NCBI GenBank assembly: GCA_049999765.1
Contig: JBNGIQ010006822.1
Coordinates: 1-45,838, forward strand
Length of the DNA stretch: 45,838 nt
DNA from: Phaeoceros laevis
Taxonomy: Eukaryota; Anthocerotophyta; Anthocerotopsida; Notothyladales
Direction of reading: 5' to 3'
Position numbers and translations under genes: made by a program. Of the stretch, positions 31,690-41,823 are shown piece by piece. Numbering within the stretch: position 1 is the first letter of the stretch; every line of letters starts with the position of its first letter. Under the pieces are notes generated by a model. That model worked only from the letters and a program-made list of their open reading frames with translations. It had not been told where the DNA came from and made no database searches.

Positions 31690-32480
31690 TGTGTGGGACA
31701 TGGCTCTCTTCCTCCTCCAATCGTTCATTTGTGATCCGAACCTTGCACGAGATGCCACACCTTCCCTCACAACAAATGTATGCACTTGCTTCTTCACCTC
31801 AATGCCAGTCACTGCAGGTTGCTTGTTAGCTTCTGCCAACTTTCTCAACCTTCTGATTCTATCTACATCCACAGACTATCTGCATCTGCGTACATATTGG
31901 CCATGAGCACATATATATATGTGCTCATGGCCAATATGTACGCAGATGCAGATAGTATATGCAGATATGTGCACCGGCATGCTGAGGATCCAGCTCGACA
32001 AGACTTTCAAAACACCGTGTTCCCCGCTATATATCCCCATCACTCTTGTAGGCATTCAACAATGCCATCAACCGAACAACATCATAATACTATCCACCAT
32101 TACTGACCAGCCCCTCTTGACGGCATGCTACAAGAGGGCAAGTATCTGTGGTGTCATCAGGCTGAATACCAGCCCGAATCCTCTCTCCGAAACATGCTGT
32201 GGCCTTGTAGCCTTCATTGATTGAATTTCTACCATACCCATTTCTCATGGCATTCCATGTTACCGCATCCCTTGTGGACAGATTGTCATACACTTCGTGT
32301 GCAGCTTCCAGCTGGCCAAAATTTGCATACATATTTACAAGACAGTTGCCCAGTACTATATATATACAGCTACCTGCCCTGTTACAGAGCACCAGCACTT
32401 GTACGTGCCGTCTGCAGGCAAGCAGGAAATCCATTCGTTGTGGACGGCCTGTCATACACTCTGTGTGCATCTCCAACTGG
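31690..32480 (-). pseudogene. PPR remnant with E domain, interrupted by a perfect palindrome
   Basis: Minus-strand order: VLGNCLVNMYANFGQLEAA, HEVYDNLSTRDAVTWNAMR, NGYGRNSINEGY, VACRQEGL, then LLNAYKSDGDI and VELDPQHAGAH in shifting frames. An 82-bp palindrome coding VLMANMYADADS on both strands follows, then RRLRKLAEANKQPA and GIEVKKQVHTFVVRE of the E/E+ region. The order matches a normal PLS-E PPR C-terminus, broken by frameshifts and the inverted duplication. No DYW domain is seen. Not expected to code for protein. Confidence 0.75.
31875..31956. repeat. 82-bp perfect palindrome inside the PPR pseudogene
   Basis: Two 36-base arms, 31875-31910 and 31921-31956, are exact reverse complements around a self-complementary ATATATATAT centre (31911-31920). 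Arm key words: CTGCGTACATATTGG and CCATGAGCAC. Both strands code the PPR E-motif VLMANMYADAD, so the structure is an inverted duplication of PPR coding sequence. RNA from either strand would fold into a mismatch-free hairpin. Confidence 0.97.
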
Positions 32481-33205
32481 TCTCTACGCTCTTGGTGTTG
32501 AGGTTTTGATGTTTATTCAGGATGCCATAACCAAAGGTAGCTACGGTAACGGCAGGGTGGCTGCCAACTAGAAACTTTTCGCTCTAAATTGTGTGACCGA
32601 ACGTATTCACAAGCTTGCCCATCGTAGTACAGGTTAGAGAGGGTTGATCCTAGTTTGAGGCTTTTAACTGCATATCTTCAATGATGCCATGGCCGAGCTT
32701 GCACAGGTTTTGAAAACTGAGAGACACCCTTCAATTCTTAGCTCCAAACTATTGTTTTGTAGCTTAATTTTGTTGGGAACTGAGAAATTAAGAGTGGGCT
32801 TTGAGGTGGAAATGACAGGTTCTGTCGAGGTGGAGAGAAATTATAGCACTCTTGTGTCCGATTTGGTGAGGTCAAAGTCTGTGATAGTGTCAATGAAGCA
32901 GCTGCAGATTTTTCAGACGTTTCTAGAGTTTCTGCTGACAAGGCTTCAAGTGGACAGTATATTGGAATTTATTCATGTAAATATATGACTTATTATGTTG
33001 CAAGCCAAACGGTAATAGGGTGTGTTCCGCAGATTACGCGGCTAGGATTGTGTATGTAGAGGTCCACGGGCAGCATGCTTGAACGGGCTCGAGCTGAGGG
33101 GGAAGATTGACTATCACCAACTGTGCTGTCGGATTAGGGTTGGGCGCTCAGGGTGACATGCTGCCACATGCTTGAAGTCTGGATCCCAGGTTGTAAGCTA
33201 GGATA
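32481..33205. other. Intergenic / FY promoter region
   Basis: No supported gene. A 99-codon open frame at 32689-32988 has no recognisable feature and ordinary intergenic composition. The last 200 bp probably hold the FY promoter and leader. Confidence 0.45.
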
Positions 33206-35182
33206 ATGGCCGCCAACGCAAAGCCTGACCACATGAAGCGTCCATACCCAGCAGCCGGAGAGCAGCCGAGGGCACGGGGCTCGGAGCACACGGTGCTAGA
33301 TGGCAAGCGCATGAGGAAACCAGTGCACCGGCAGAGGGTTGATTACAGCTCTCCTGTGGTTTTGTATGTTCTGTCTCGGATGTGGCAGCGTGATGCCCGA
33401 GATGCCTCGATCAATTTGGAGGCGACCCCTAATGCAGGAGCGCAGATTCTGCCTCCGGTAGCTTATCCGGACTGGCCAGCCAGCAGCTTTACTACGAAGT
33501 TCGTGCATGCCTCCATCAACAAAGCCCGCTGCTCGGTGAACCGGGTGTTGTGGACGCCTGCAGGGCGCGAGAGGGTGTTTACAGGATGCCAGAGTGGGGA
33601 GTTTACTCTCTGGAATGGGCAGTCGTTCAATTTTGAGTGGATTCTGCAAGCTCACGATGTAGCAGTAAGGTCCATGACGTGGAGCTACAATGGGAATTGG
33701 CTGATTACAGGAGATGACGGCGGATGCATTAAGTATTGGACGCCTACCCTGAATCTGATCAAGGCTATTCATACGGCTCACAAGAATTCTGCTGTGCGTG
33801 ACCTCAGCTTCTCATGTACTGACCTAAAGTTCTGCTCTTGCTCAGATGACAGCGTCATTAAAATCTGGGATTTTGCTCGATGTGACGAGGAAGAACGGTC
33901 TTGCAAGGGTCACAACTGGGATGTCAAGAGCTGTGCGTGGCATCCTCGGAATTCCCTGATTGTATCGGGAGGTAAAGATGCGCTGGTGAAGCTGTGGGAT
34001 GCTAGAACTGGAAAGGACCTTCACACAATAGAAGCCCACAAGGCTGCAGTGCTCAAAGTCAGGTGGAACAGCAATGGGAACTGGGTGCTTACAGGGTCGA
34101 AGGATCAGGCAATTAAGCTGTTTGACATCCGCACTCTGAAGGAAATGGAATCCTATCACGGCCAGAAGCGAGATGTGACAGCCCTTGCCTGGCATCCTTT
34201 CCACGAAGAAGTTTTTGTCAGCGGTGGTTATGACGGGAGTATTCTATATTGGCTGGTTGGATATGATACCCCGCAGGCAGAGGTTGCAAATGCTCATGAA
34301 GGAAGTGTGTGGGATCTGGCCTGGCACCCAATGGGACACCTTCTGTGTAGTGGGAGTCAGGACCAGACCACCAAATTTTGGTGTCGCCACAAACCAGGTG
34401 AAAATGCACATGGAGGAAAGCATGGTTCAGGTCATAAGCAGGGGCACGTGGTTCATGAGCTGGCGGGTCCAGCCTCCGTAGGAACATCTTATCACAAAGA
34501 ACAGTCGCTTATCGATGGTGCAGGCAGATTGATTGGGTCTGGTGCTTCCAGACCTGACGCCGATGTCATTCCAGGGGTGGGCAGCATTTCAATGCCGCAA
34601 ACGGCAGCAGCAGATGTTGTGGGTGGAGTATCTGGAGCTCAAGTGCAATTTCAAGGTAACAATAACGTAGGCCTGCTTTTTGGATTTTAGTTTGTGCAAC
34701 TTTCGATGCAGTGAACTTCTTTGCGACCCTAATGCCTCTGTCATGCAGGATCTCACAATTTCCATCACCAACCATTCTTTGCTCAGTCTGGAACTCAAGT
34801 GCAGACTGTGCTTCCAGGGTCTCAACTCTTGTCTTCACAGATGGCAGTATCACAGCCACCTTTGCTGGCAAGACCAACATTATCTGCTATTCAGGCAAGT
34901 CAGTTACAAATCTCAGGGGCTGTTCCAGGACTGAACATCCCCCCTGGATACCAGATCAGTCAACTTCTAGCTCCAGCAGTTGGACATCTCCAGAGTTTGC
35001 AGACAGCACAGACACAACTCTTGGGGTTGGGAGGAGCAAACCTTGCAAGTAGTGTGTCCATACAGCAAGGCCAGCAAGGCAGTTGGCAGATTAATAGGGG
35101 AGCCAACGCTCAAGGGCTAGAGCAGAACACTAGCCAGATAGGTGGAGGTCCGGGAATGTCAAATTTCTTCAACAATTACTGA
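33206..35182 (+). CDS. FY: FY / WDR33-type WD40 polyadenylation factor, two exons
   Basis: FY (yeast Pfs2, animal WDR33) is the WD40 subunit of the nuclear pre-mRNA cleavage and polyadenylation specificity factor. Exons 33206-34655 and 34749-35182 join in phase at CAAG/GTAACA and ATGCAG/GATCTC: 1884 nt, 627 aa. The N-terminus [20 protein letters not shown] is characteristic of the family. Seven WD repeats follow at about residues 125-400 (for example [82 protein letters not shown]). The C-terminus is Gln/Leu/Ser-rich low complexity ([30 protein letters not shown]). The PPLPP motifs by which Arabidopsis FY binds the FCA WW domain are not present. The WD40 part is uninterrupted by introns. Confidence 0.93.
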
Positions 35183-36032
35183 GTTGCGGAACATGTGGAG
35201 GTACCTTGGACCTAGACGATTCCAGGCCTGCACAACCAGCCTGAAGGCAGCTTTTGACCATCAACATGGAATTTTCAAATCTCGCTGCAAGGTGGTTGCA
35301 CAAGATTAGAATCTCAGGATGAAAGGTTTGTTCTTCAAACTTGCCTGCCCCTTCTGTGTTGGTTGCTAGAGAAGTGGGATTACCAACACGTATGCAGCAA
35401 CATATATTGTGAATGTCTCTGGGCATGTGCAAGAGATGTAGTGCCTGTTTAAACCTGGTAGTCATTGACAGGAGGCCGAGTAGCAGCAAAGGTGTTTGCA
35501 GCATCAAAAGAGCTGTGGATGAAGCTTTGAATCGTCCTGGGGTTCGTCTCTTCAAGTAAGGCTTTTCCAGCAGTTCATGTCATGTGATGCTTCGATTTGT
35601 TACTGAAATATGGACAAATCGGTTTGCACTTTTGGAAGGCCCTGGGCAACTGCTGAAGTCGGGACCTTCAATGACTGCAGGCATGATACTACCAAATGTG
35701 GAGGACGCTTGGACGGAGACAGATGTAAAGTGCATGTCTGGATTGTATGGAGACAGGCCTGTTTAGGTGTTGGAAACTGTCTTGGCTCGGCACGACTTTG
35801 TAGTGATGCCTGTAGGCGTAATTCCAGCCCTCTCCCGCAGAATGTTTATGCTACGAAAGACTGCGACATTCCTATTACTGTGCTTGACAGCTTGACAATT
35901 GTTCTCTAGTAAAGTCTGCAGTGCTAAGTCGTAGTTTTCTCTTCGGCATTTTACAAACTCAACACACACACAAATCAGTGCATGCGGAAAAAAGTACTGT
36001 ACAAAAAACGGATGATTCAAAGTCGTGGTCAT
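35183..36032. other. Shared 3' region of convergent FY and DVR genes
   Basis: No coding exon recognised. FY (plus) and DVR (minus) converge here, so it should contain both 3' UTRs. Short open frames have no family features. Confidence 0.5.
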
Positions 36033-37370
36033 TCAAAAGACAGCCTGATCTCCAAGCTCCTGGCCAGCCATGCCTTCCCTCACCACCCTCTCGAAGAAAT
36101 CCTCCAACGTATCTGTTCCGTAGCTCGGGGTGGCCTGCGCGTCATACTTCCCTGTCTCGGGGTTGAGCACAAGCATGCTCTCTGCAGCATAATATCGCCC
36201 AATCTTGCCGAACTCTGCCGCATCCTCCAAGTTTGGGAAGATCCCCTTCAGAAAATCCAAAATGCTGATGACAAAATCCATGATCCCAATTGGCACCTTG
36301 ATGAATTTGGCCTCCTTACCTGCGATCCTAAACAGCATTTCCCCTTGCTCCAATGGCGTCAGGGCTTTGCCAGGTCCCCCAATGGGCAAAACCTTGTTCC
36401 TCTTGTCGGCATCAGTCACACAATCAACAATGTAACAAGCCAGGTCTGCCTCGCTGATGGGCTTGCAGGCGCATAAGGTACCATCTCCAAACATCACATA
36501 CGGGCCCCCTCCCTTCACCACCTCGACCTGCCCCCCGAGACTCTTGAAGAAGGCCGTGGGCCGCACAATGCTGTATGTGAACTCACCGTTGCTGCCCTCT
36601 GCCACGGATTGCAGCTCAGCCTCCAACTTGAGCTTGGCACGCTGAAATTCCAGCAGCGGCTTTTGCACGCAGATTGCGGACAGCAGGACGAAGTGCTTTG
36701 CCCCCAACGCCTGCCCGGCATCCAGGCTGTTCTTGGTGGCCTGGTAGTCCACAAGCCAGGAATCCTTCACCCCACCTGACCGGCTGGCCAGGCAGGACAC
36801 CACCACATCTACTGAGGTTCCTCTTTCCCGCAATGCTGCTGTGAGGGAGTCCAAGCTCGTAACGTCCGCAAAACACAGGTCCGCGCCCGGCAGCTCTGCG
36901 ACTGCTTCCTCCTTTCCCATCTTGCCCTTGATCCCGCTCTTCTCCCTGGCCACCGCTACTACATTGTAGCCCCGTTTGATCAGTTCCCTGGTCACAAATT
37001 TCCCAATGTAGCCTGTTGAGCCCACAACCACCACATTTGTGGATTTGGGATCCTTCACCTTCTCCTTTACCTGCACAGTTTCCTGCTGACCACTGCTTGC
37101 TCGGCAGACAAGCCTGCAGGCCTCAGTCCTCCATGCCCAACGTTGCTCTCGACTGCAGATGCCGACACGGCACGCATTGCTAGTGCTGCTGCCAAGCAAG
37201 AGAGATGACGCCTGAGAGACCTCCTGAGACGAACGGTTCCCCCGATGGAGACGGCGAGCAAGGCGGCTAGAGACGAAAAGCGCCGCAGACGGAGACGATG
37301 GCCAACGACTAGAGCAGGCAGCGACGGCAGCTGGCTTCACCGAGGAGGGCAAGGAGATGACCGCTGCCAT
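36033..37370 (-). CDS. DVR: 3,8-divinyl (proto)chlorophyllide a 8-vinyl reductase, plastid
   Basis: Reduces the 8-vinyl group of divinyl chlorophyll intermediates with NADPH, making monovinyl chlorophyll precursors. A single exon of 445 codons, in line with the intronless Arabidopsis gene. Residues 1-90 form an Arg/Ser/Ala-rich transit-peptide-like leader ending near [10 protein letters not shown]. The Rossmann motif [19 protein letters not shown] is at about 113-131. Further landmarks are [46 protein letters not shown]-like [29 protein letters not shown] and [19 protein letters not shown], followed by [17 protein letters not shown] near the end. Nothing is missing. It lies 107 bp downstream-to-upstream of the LRR receptor gene, with its start facing the receptor's 3' end on the same strand. 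Confidence 0.95.
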   Translation of the reverse strand: MAAVISLPSSVKPAAVAACSSRWPSSPSAALFVSSRLARRLHRGNRSSQEVSQASSLLLGSSTSNACRVGICSREQRWAWRTEACRLVCRASSGQQETVQVKEKVKDPKSTNVVVVGSTGYIGKFVTRELIKRGYNVVAVAREKSGIKGKMGKEEAVAELPGADLCFADVTSLDSLTAALRERGTSVDVVVSCLASRSGGVKDSWLVDYQATKNSLDAGQALGAKHFVLLSAICVQKPLLEFQRAKLKLEAELQSVAEGSNGEFTYSIVRPTAFFKSLGGQVEVVKGGGPYVMFGDGTLCACKPISEADLACYIVDCVTDADKRNKVLPIGGPGKALTPLEQGEMLFRIAGKEAKFIKVPIGIMDFVISILDFLKGIFPNLEDAAEFGKIGRYYAAESMLVLNPETGKYDAQATPSYGTDTLEDFFERVVREGMAGQELGDQAVF

Positions 37371-37477
37371 TGCAGCCTACCTAGGAGCTTTTGGTTAAGC
37401 CCCCTATCCAGTTCTGGCGCCTGAAGTGGCACAACCCTACTCATGGAGTTTTGTCCTGCAGATGCAAAGGAACATTT

Positions 37478-40447
37478 CTAGAATGAACTGAAGTTCATGA
37501 GCTCGAGCATGTCAACCACCTCCGCCATGGAAGGCCTCTGCGAAGAGATGTTGGAAGTGCAGATGAGCCCAAGCTTGATAAAGGGGAGCAACAAGCTTCT
37601 GTCGTGAAGGTTCAAGTTGGGATCAACACAAGCCAGAGCCTGGCCTTGATCAAGCATGCTCCTAACGAAATCGCAGAGAATAAGCACCACATCATTGTCC
37701 ACGTGCTTCACAGGCCTACGACCAGTGACCAGCTCCAGGAGCACCACTCCAAACCCGTAGACATCGCTCTTCTCATCTATTTGGAGGACGTCGGAAGCAA
37801 ACTCAGGTGCCCTGTACCCCAGAGCATTGTGGAAGTTGCTACTACTGCTATACGTGTCCAGCATGGACACCAATTTGAAAAGGCCGAAGTCGGAGAGCTT
37901 TGGAGTGTTGCCAATGTCCAGAAGAATGTTGCTTGCCTTCACATTGTAGTGGATGATCTTCGGCTTAAACCGGTGAAGATGCGCAAGGCCCCAAGCAGTA
38001 CCTTTGGCAATTCTGAAACGAGTGGGCCAGTCTAGGATTGGCTGTCCATGTCCTCGTTCATGGAGTCGGCTGCTAAGATCACCGCAGGGAACATAAGCGT
38101 ACAGCAAGAGCTGCACCTGTTCCGTCCAGTAGTATCCTTTGAGTTGGACGAGATTATGATGAGAGACCTTCCCGAGCAGTCGGACCTCCGTTTCAAATTC
38201 ATCCTTAGATTTGGTTGATCCACCAGAAGCTGCCAATTTCTTCACTGCCACTGTTTGTCCATCTGGAAGCACAGCTTGATAAACAACCCCAAAGGCACCG
38301 TGCCCCACCTCGCTGTCTTCGTGGAGGAGGAGGTACTCATTTGGCAGCCAGCTTTTTCCACTTCGAAACCATCCTTTCTTGGAAAACAGAGTCAGCTTTC
38401 CAACAGCCAAGACACTACGTGACATGTCCGGCACGCTTCCCATCCTGATGGTATTGCAGCGGCTGCTCTTTTGCACCCTGAAGCTGCCTCCAGCCACCAA
38501 GATTGCCCCAACCGCTATGCAAGCTGCCGCGGAGATGGCGATGATGGCAGAAACACTCAAAAGAACTCTGCGTCCGTCAGTGGTTCCTGACGTGGAGGGT
38601 TGCTCCAGGATCTGAGGTCCATGTGGACTGCTTGCTGGAGGCAAGGGTGGAGCGCATTGAACACTGAACGCACGGCCACAGAGTCCTGGATTTCCTGCAT
38701 ACGCAGTCACATTCATTGAACTGAATACCCCGCCGCTGGGAATGGGTCCTTGCAGCAGATTGTTGGACACGTTGAGCATCACCAGGTTCCTCAAGTTCGC
38801 TAGCTGCGCTGGGATGGAGCCAGACAAATGATTGTGTGAAAGATCCAGTGACTTTAGTCTTGCAAGATTGGCCAGCTCCGTAGGAATTGCTCCACCTAAT
38901 CGATTTGAGGACAAACTCAACTGTTCAAGCCGGAGACAGTGTTCCAGCTCCTCAGGGATTGCTCCAGAGAGACGATTGTTCTGGGCTCTCAAGCTGACCA
39001 ATCGGGATGTACGGGTGCACAAGTTCAGGGGTATGCTGCTAGTCAAGAAGTTCTGGCTAGTGTCAAGAACCTGCAGAGAGGTAAGACTGCCAATGCTAAT
39101 TGGCAGGGAACCCGACAAGGAGTTTCCAGAAACATTCACTACAGCAAGGGCTGAACAGCTCCCAATCTCTGCTGGTAACTCGCCTGTCAGCAAGTTTGCG
39201 GACAGATCAAGGACTTGAAGGGACCTGCATTCTTCACCTACAGGTATGACACCTGACAGCAGATTATGGGAGAGATAAAGAAACTGCAAATTCTCGGTGA
39301 TGAGACGAGCTGGTATGGACTGAGCAAGCTGGTTGTGGCTCAAGTCCACCACCGATAGCTGAAGAAGACACGAAAGCCCATCGGGGATACCGCCTGTGAA
39401 ACTGTTTCTGGACAGAGATAACCTACGCAGTCCGTAAAGAACACCCAAGCTGGATGGCAGTGAGCCAGAAAACATGTTGTCCGCCAGGTCCAACATCTGC
39501 AACGAGGTCAACCTACCAATCCAAGAGGGTATGGCTCCCGACAGGTAGTTCTTGCGAAGGTCCAGGACTCGTAGCGCTGTAAGATTCTGAAGCTGCGAGG
39601 GGAGAGACCCTGACAAGTCATTGAAACTGAGGTCCAATTCTTGGAGTCTTGCACAGGATGAGAGTCCCCTTGGAATCTGACCAGTGAGATAGTTGCCGGG
39701 TAGCCTGAGCACGGTCAAGTTCCTCAAAGCCGAAATTCCCAAAGGAATTCCTCCAGCAACCTCATTCCACGACAGGTCCAGAACTTGCAAAGCTCGCAGA
39801 TGCCCTATCTCCTCGGACAGTGAACCCGAAATTCGGTTCCCGGACACGTTCACACTTTTGAGCAGCACACACTCATACATGGACGCTGGGATTCCTCCGC
39901 GTAACCTGTTCCCTGCTAGGGCAACCGCCCGGAGGTTTCGGTTGGAGCCGAAGAGCTCCGGAGGAATTTGCCCTGCAAAGCCATTGAACGATAGGTCGAG
40001 GTGCTCGAAGCTTCCTGTCCCGCCAAACAAGGAGGGGATGAAGCCCGACAGCGAATTGCGGCTCGCATTAAGCTTCCTCAAAGATGGCATCTGTGTGATC
40101 GCATCTGGCAAGCTGCCAGAAAAATTGTTCCTCGGCAACGACAAAATTGTCAACCCTGTCAGCTCGGCGAGCGCGGCACTGATCTTGCCTGAAAGAGCCA
40201 GGCCGTCCAGGGTTAAAGCAGTCACTTTGCCGGAGGTGACATCGCACCGGACTCCTCTCCATTTGCACGGGCTCGAATCCTGCTCACTCCACGAGCTCAG
40301 AGCAGGCGCACTTGAGAGGCAGTGATTCTTGAACACCAGAAGCGCCTCCAATTCCGAGCGTCCAACTGCCATGGCATGATCCGAAACCACAAGAGCGACC
40401 AGCAAAACCAAGGTGCAGCCAGCCGCAAGCGTAGTTGAAGCTGCCAT
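37478..40447 (-). CDS. LRR receptor-like (pseudo)kinase of the IRK/PXC2 type
   Basis: Single-exon plasma-membrane receptor, 989 aa from the ATG at 40447 (the open frame runs on to 40618; the chosen start gives a signal peptide, TTLAAGCTLVLLVALVVS). The LRR N-cap is LSSWSEQDSSPCKWRGVRCD. About twenty LRRs of the LxxLDLSxNxLSGxIP type follow, then GNPGLCGRAFSVQCAPPLP, a membrane helix (LLSVSAIIAISAAACIAVGA) and an intracellular kinase-like domain from about residue 712. The glycine loop GHGAFGVVY and VAVKK lysine (about 736) are present. The catalytic loop reads IIHYNVKASNILL, with Asn where active kinases have Asp (about residue 835). DFG is present (about 853), and the activation segment is NALGYRAPEFA. 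Arabidopsis IRK and PXC2 share the HYN pattern, so it is probably catalytically weak or inactive. The ligand is unknown. Confidence 0.92.
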   Translation of the reverse strand: MAASTTLAAGCTLVLLVALVVSDHAMAVGRSELEALLVFKNHCLSSAPALSSWSEQDSSPCKWRGVRCDVTSGKVTALTLDGLALSGKISAALAELTGLTILSLPRNNFSGSLPDAITQMPSLRKLNASRNSLSGFIPSLFGGTGSFEHLDLSFNGFAGQIPPELFGSNRNLRAVALAGNRLRGGIPASMYECVLLKSVNVSGNRISGSLSEEIGHLRALQVLDLSWNEVAGGIPLGISALRNLTVLRLPGNYLTGQIPRGLSSCARLQELDLSFNDLSGSLPSQLQNLTALRVLDLRKNYLSGAIPSWIGRLTSLQMLDLADNMFSGSLPSSLGVLYGLRRLSLSRNSFTGGIPDGLSCLLQLSVVDLSHNQLAQSIPARLITENLQFLYLSHNLLSGVIPVGEECRSLQVLDLSANLLTGELPAEIGSCSALAVVNVSGNSLSGSLPISIGSLTSLQVLDTSQNFLTSSIPLNLCTRTSRLVSLRAQNNRLSGAIPEELEHCLRLEQLSLSSNRLGGAIPTELANLARLKSLDLSHNHLSGSIPAQLANLRNLVMLNVSNNLLQGPIPSGGVFSSMNVTAYAGNPGLCGRAFSVQCAPPLPPASSPHGPQILEQPSTSGTTDGRRVLLSVSAIIAISAAACIAVGAILVAGGSFRVQKSSRCNTIRMGSVPDMSRSVLAVGKLTLFSKKGWFRSGKSWLPNEYLLLHEDSEVGHGAFGVVYQAVLPDGQTVAVKKLAASGGSTKSKDEFETEVRLLGKVSHHNLVQLKGYYWTEQVQLLLYAYVPCGDLSSRLHERGHGQPILDWPTRFRIAKGTAWGLAHLHRFKPKIIHYNVKASNILLDIGNTPKLSDFGLFKLVSMLDTYSSSSNFHNALGYRAPEFASDVLQIDEKSDVYGFGVVLLELVTGRRPVKHVDNDVVLILCDFVRSMLDQGQALACVDPNLNLHDRSLLLPFIKLGLICTSNISSQRPSMAEVVDMLELMNFSSF

Positions 40448-41172
40448 TTTGTGGTCCCTTCCTTCTCTAGGAACAATCGAGCGAGGGTTCCTTGCTTCCA
40501 CCCGAGTGCAGACTGGACCGAATGCGCGTCCATTGATCTTGAATCGAGCCTGCCGCCGACGACAGGCAAGAAAGGCTCGAGGCAAGAAAGGAAAAATAGG
40601 AAGGGGATTTGTTACCACATCAGTAAAAACGAAAAGTCCTAATCATTTCTCGAACGCCCGTAAAATAGGGCACCAAGTGTATCCAGCTCAGCCACAAATA
40701 TCGATTATACTAGGTGTGGCCATCCGCACACTGTGAACGAGGGGTCTGACAGTGACAGGGGCCCGGTTCTCGAGAAGTTGGCGGGCTTTTCCTGCGCAGC
40801 CATGGTGCCACTTATTTCAGGCTTTCCAGGTTGGGCGAGCTCATCTGCCTGCTGGTGGAGTGTGCTGACAATTCGCGAAGCAACGATCTGAAATTGATTG
40901 ATTCTCGGCCTTGGCCCGGAGCAGCAGCAGCAGCAGGCCCGAGGGCTGCAATCAGAGGCAGTGGAGCTGCTGCCAGCACCTTCAGCAGGTGCGATTTTCC
41001 GCAGAGCTGATATGATGTCGCATTTGAGATACTGACTGCTCACAAGTGGATCATTGTGTGTCTTGCTGAAGTTGCGGCTTGTGCTGATGTGGAGCGTTTG
41101 CAGGACGTCAGCGGGACGAGGTTGTTTCAAGAGTAGCGGCGGCACGAGGAGAAGGAGGGAGAAGGTCAGGCA
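40448..41172. other. Divergent promoter region between the receptor and a small membrane protein
   Basis: 725 bp between two outward-facing start codons. No coding exon recognised. It contains GCAGCAGCAGCAGCAGGCC near 40920. The 5' UTRs of both genes are expected here. Confidence 0.5.
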
Positions 41173-41532
41173 ATGGCATTGCGGCAGGCGGATTCTCCGT
41201 CTCCGCTAGTGCCGTTTCTGCTGCTCACAGCAGTGTTGGTGGCCATGACGGGGCCCTGGTTCGTGGAGAACGAGCCTTTCATATCTGCGGCGCTGCGAGG
41301 AATGGGATCCTTGGCCGGTCTCATCCCCTTCTTTTTGCTTTTGGCCATTGTCTTCCTCACGCCCGAGTCCTCCCCCTCCAACTACAGGCAGCGGCAGGTG
41401 CCAGCCGGCCCCTCCTTCTACGACGCTGGCACCTCCCAGTACGGCCTGTTTCTGCTGCTCTTGTTCCTACTTTTCTTGGCCTGTGTCTCCTCCTCATGGC
41501 AATCCGGATGGCATTCTTCTGTGAGGGCTTGA
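41173..41532 (+). CDS. Small three-helix membrane protein, unrecognised
   Basis: 119 codons, single exon, starting MALRQADSPSPLVPFLLL. Three hydrophobic helices are visible: about residues 12-33 (LVPFLLLTAVLVAMTGPWF), 45-62 (SLAGLIPFFLLLAIVFL) and 92-107 (LFLLLLFLLFLACVSS). A hydrophilic loop TPESSPSNYRQRQVPAGPS separates helices 2 and 3, and the tail is WQSGWHSSVRA. The composition and uninterrupted frame support a real gene. Similar short uncharacterised membrane proteins occur in plants, but I cannot name a function. Confidence 0.65.
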   Translation: MALRQADSPSPLVPFLLLTAVLVAMTGPWFVENEPFISAALRGMGSLAGLIPFFLLLAIVFLTPESSPSNYRQRQVPAGPSFYDAGTSQYGLFLLLLFLLFLACVSSSWQSGWHSSVRA

Positions 41533-41823
41533 GCCGGGATTGTCGTAACTTTTTTGCTCCCGAATTCTGTTTTGCTCACGGTAAAAGATGCCTCCAGCAG
41601 CCAAATGAGCAGCTGGAAGGCTCCACAGGTTCTGCGGATTATTAGGTCATCAAATGTGTATGTCAAAGGTTGGATCCAGCGTTTTGCTTGCTTGAATATT
41701 TTAGGGTGGTAACCGTGTAAGAGAAATGCCGAGCGCTTGGATGTACCGGAAAGGTGGATGGATTTAGTCAATTAGCCCAATGCAGTTTTTTGTTCTGAAC
41801 TGAGGCAACATAGTGCATCTAGC

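Noticed and set aside
32689-32988. 99-codon plus-strand open frame before FY
   Set aside because: No family feature, no downstream exon, and composition like the surrounding intergenic DNA.
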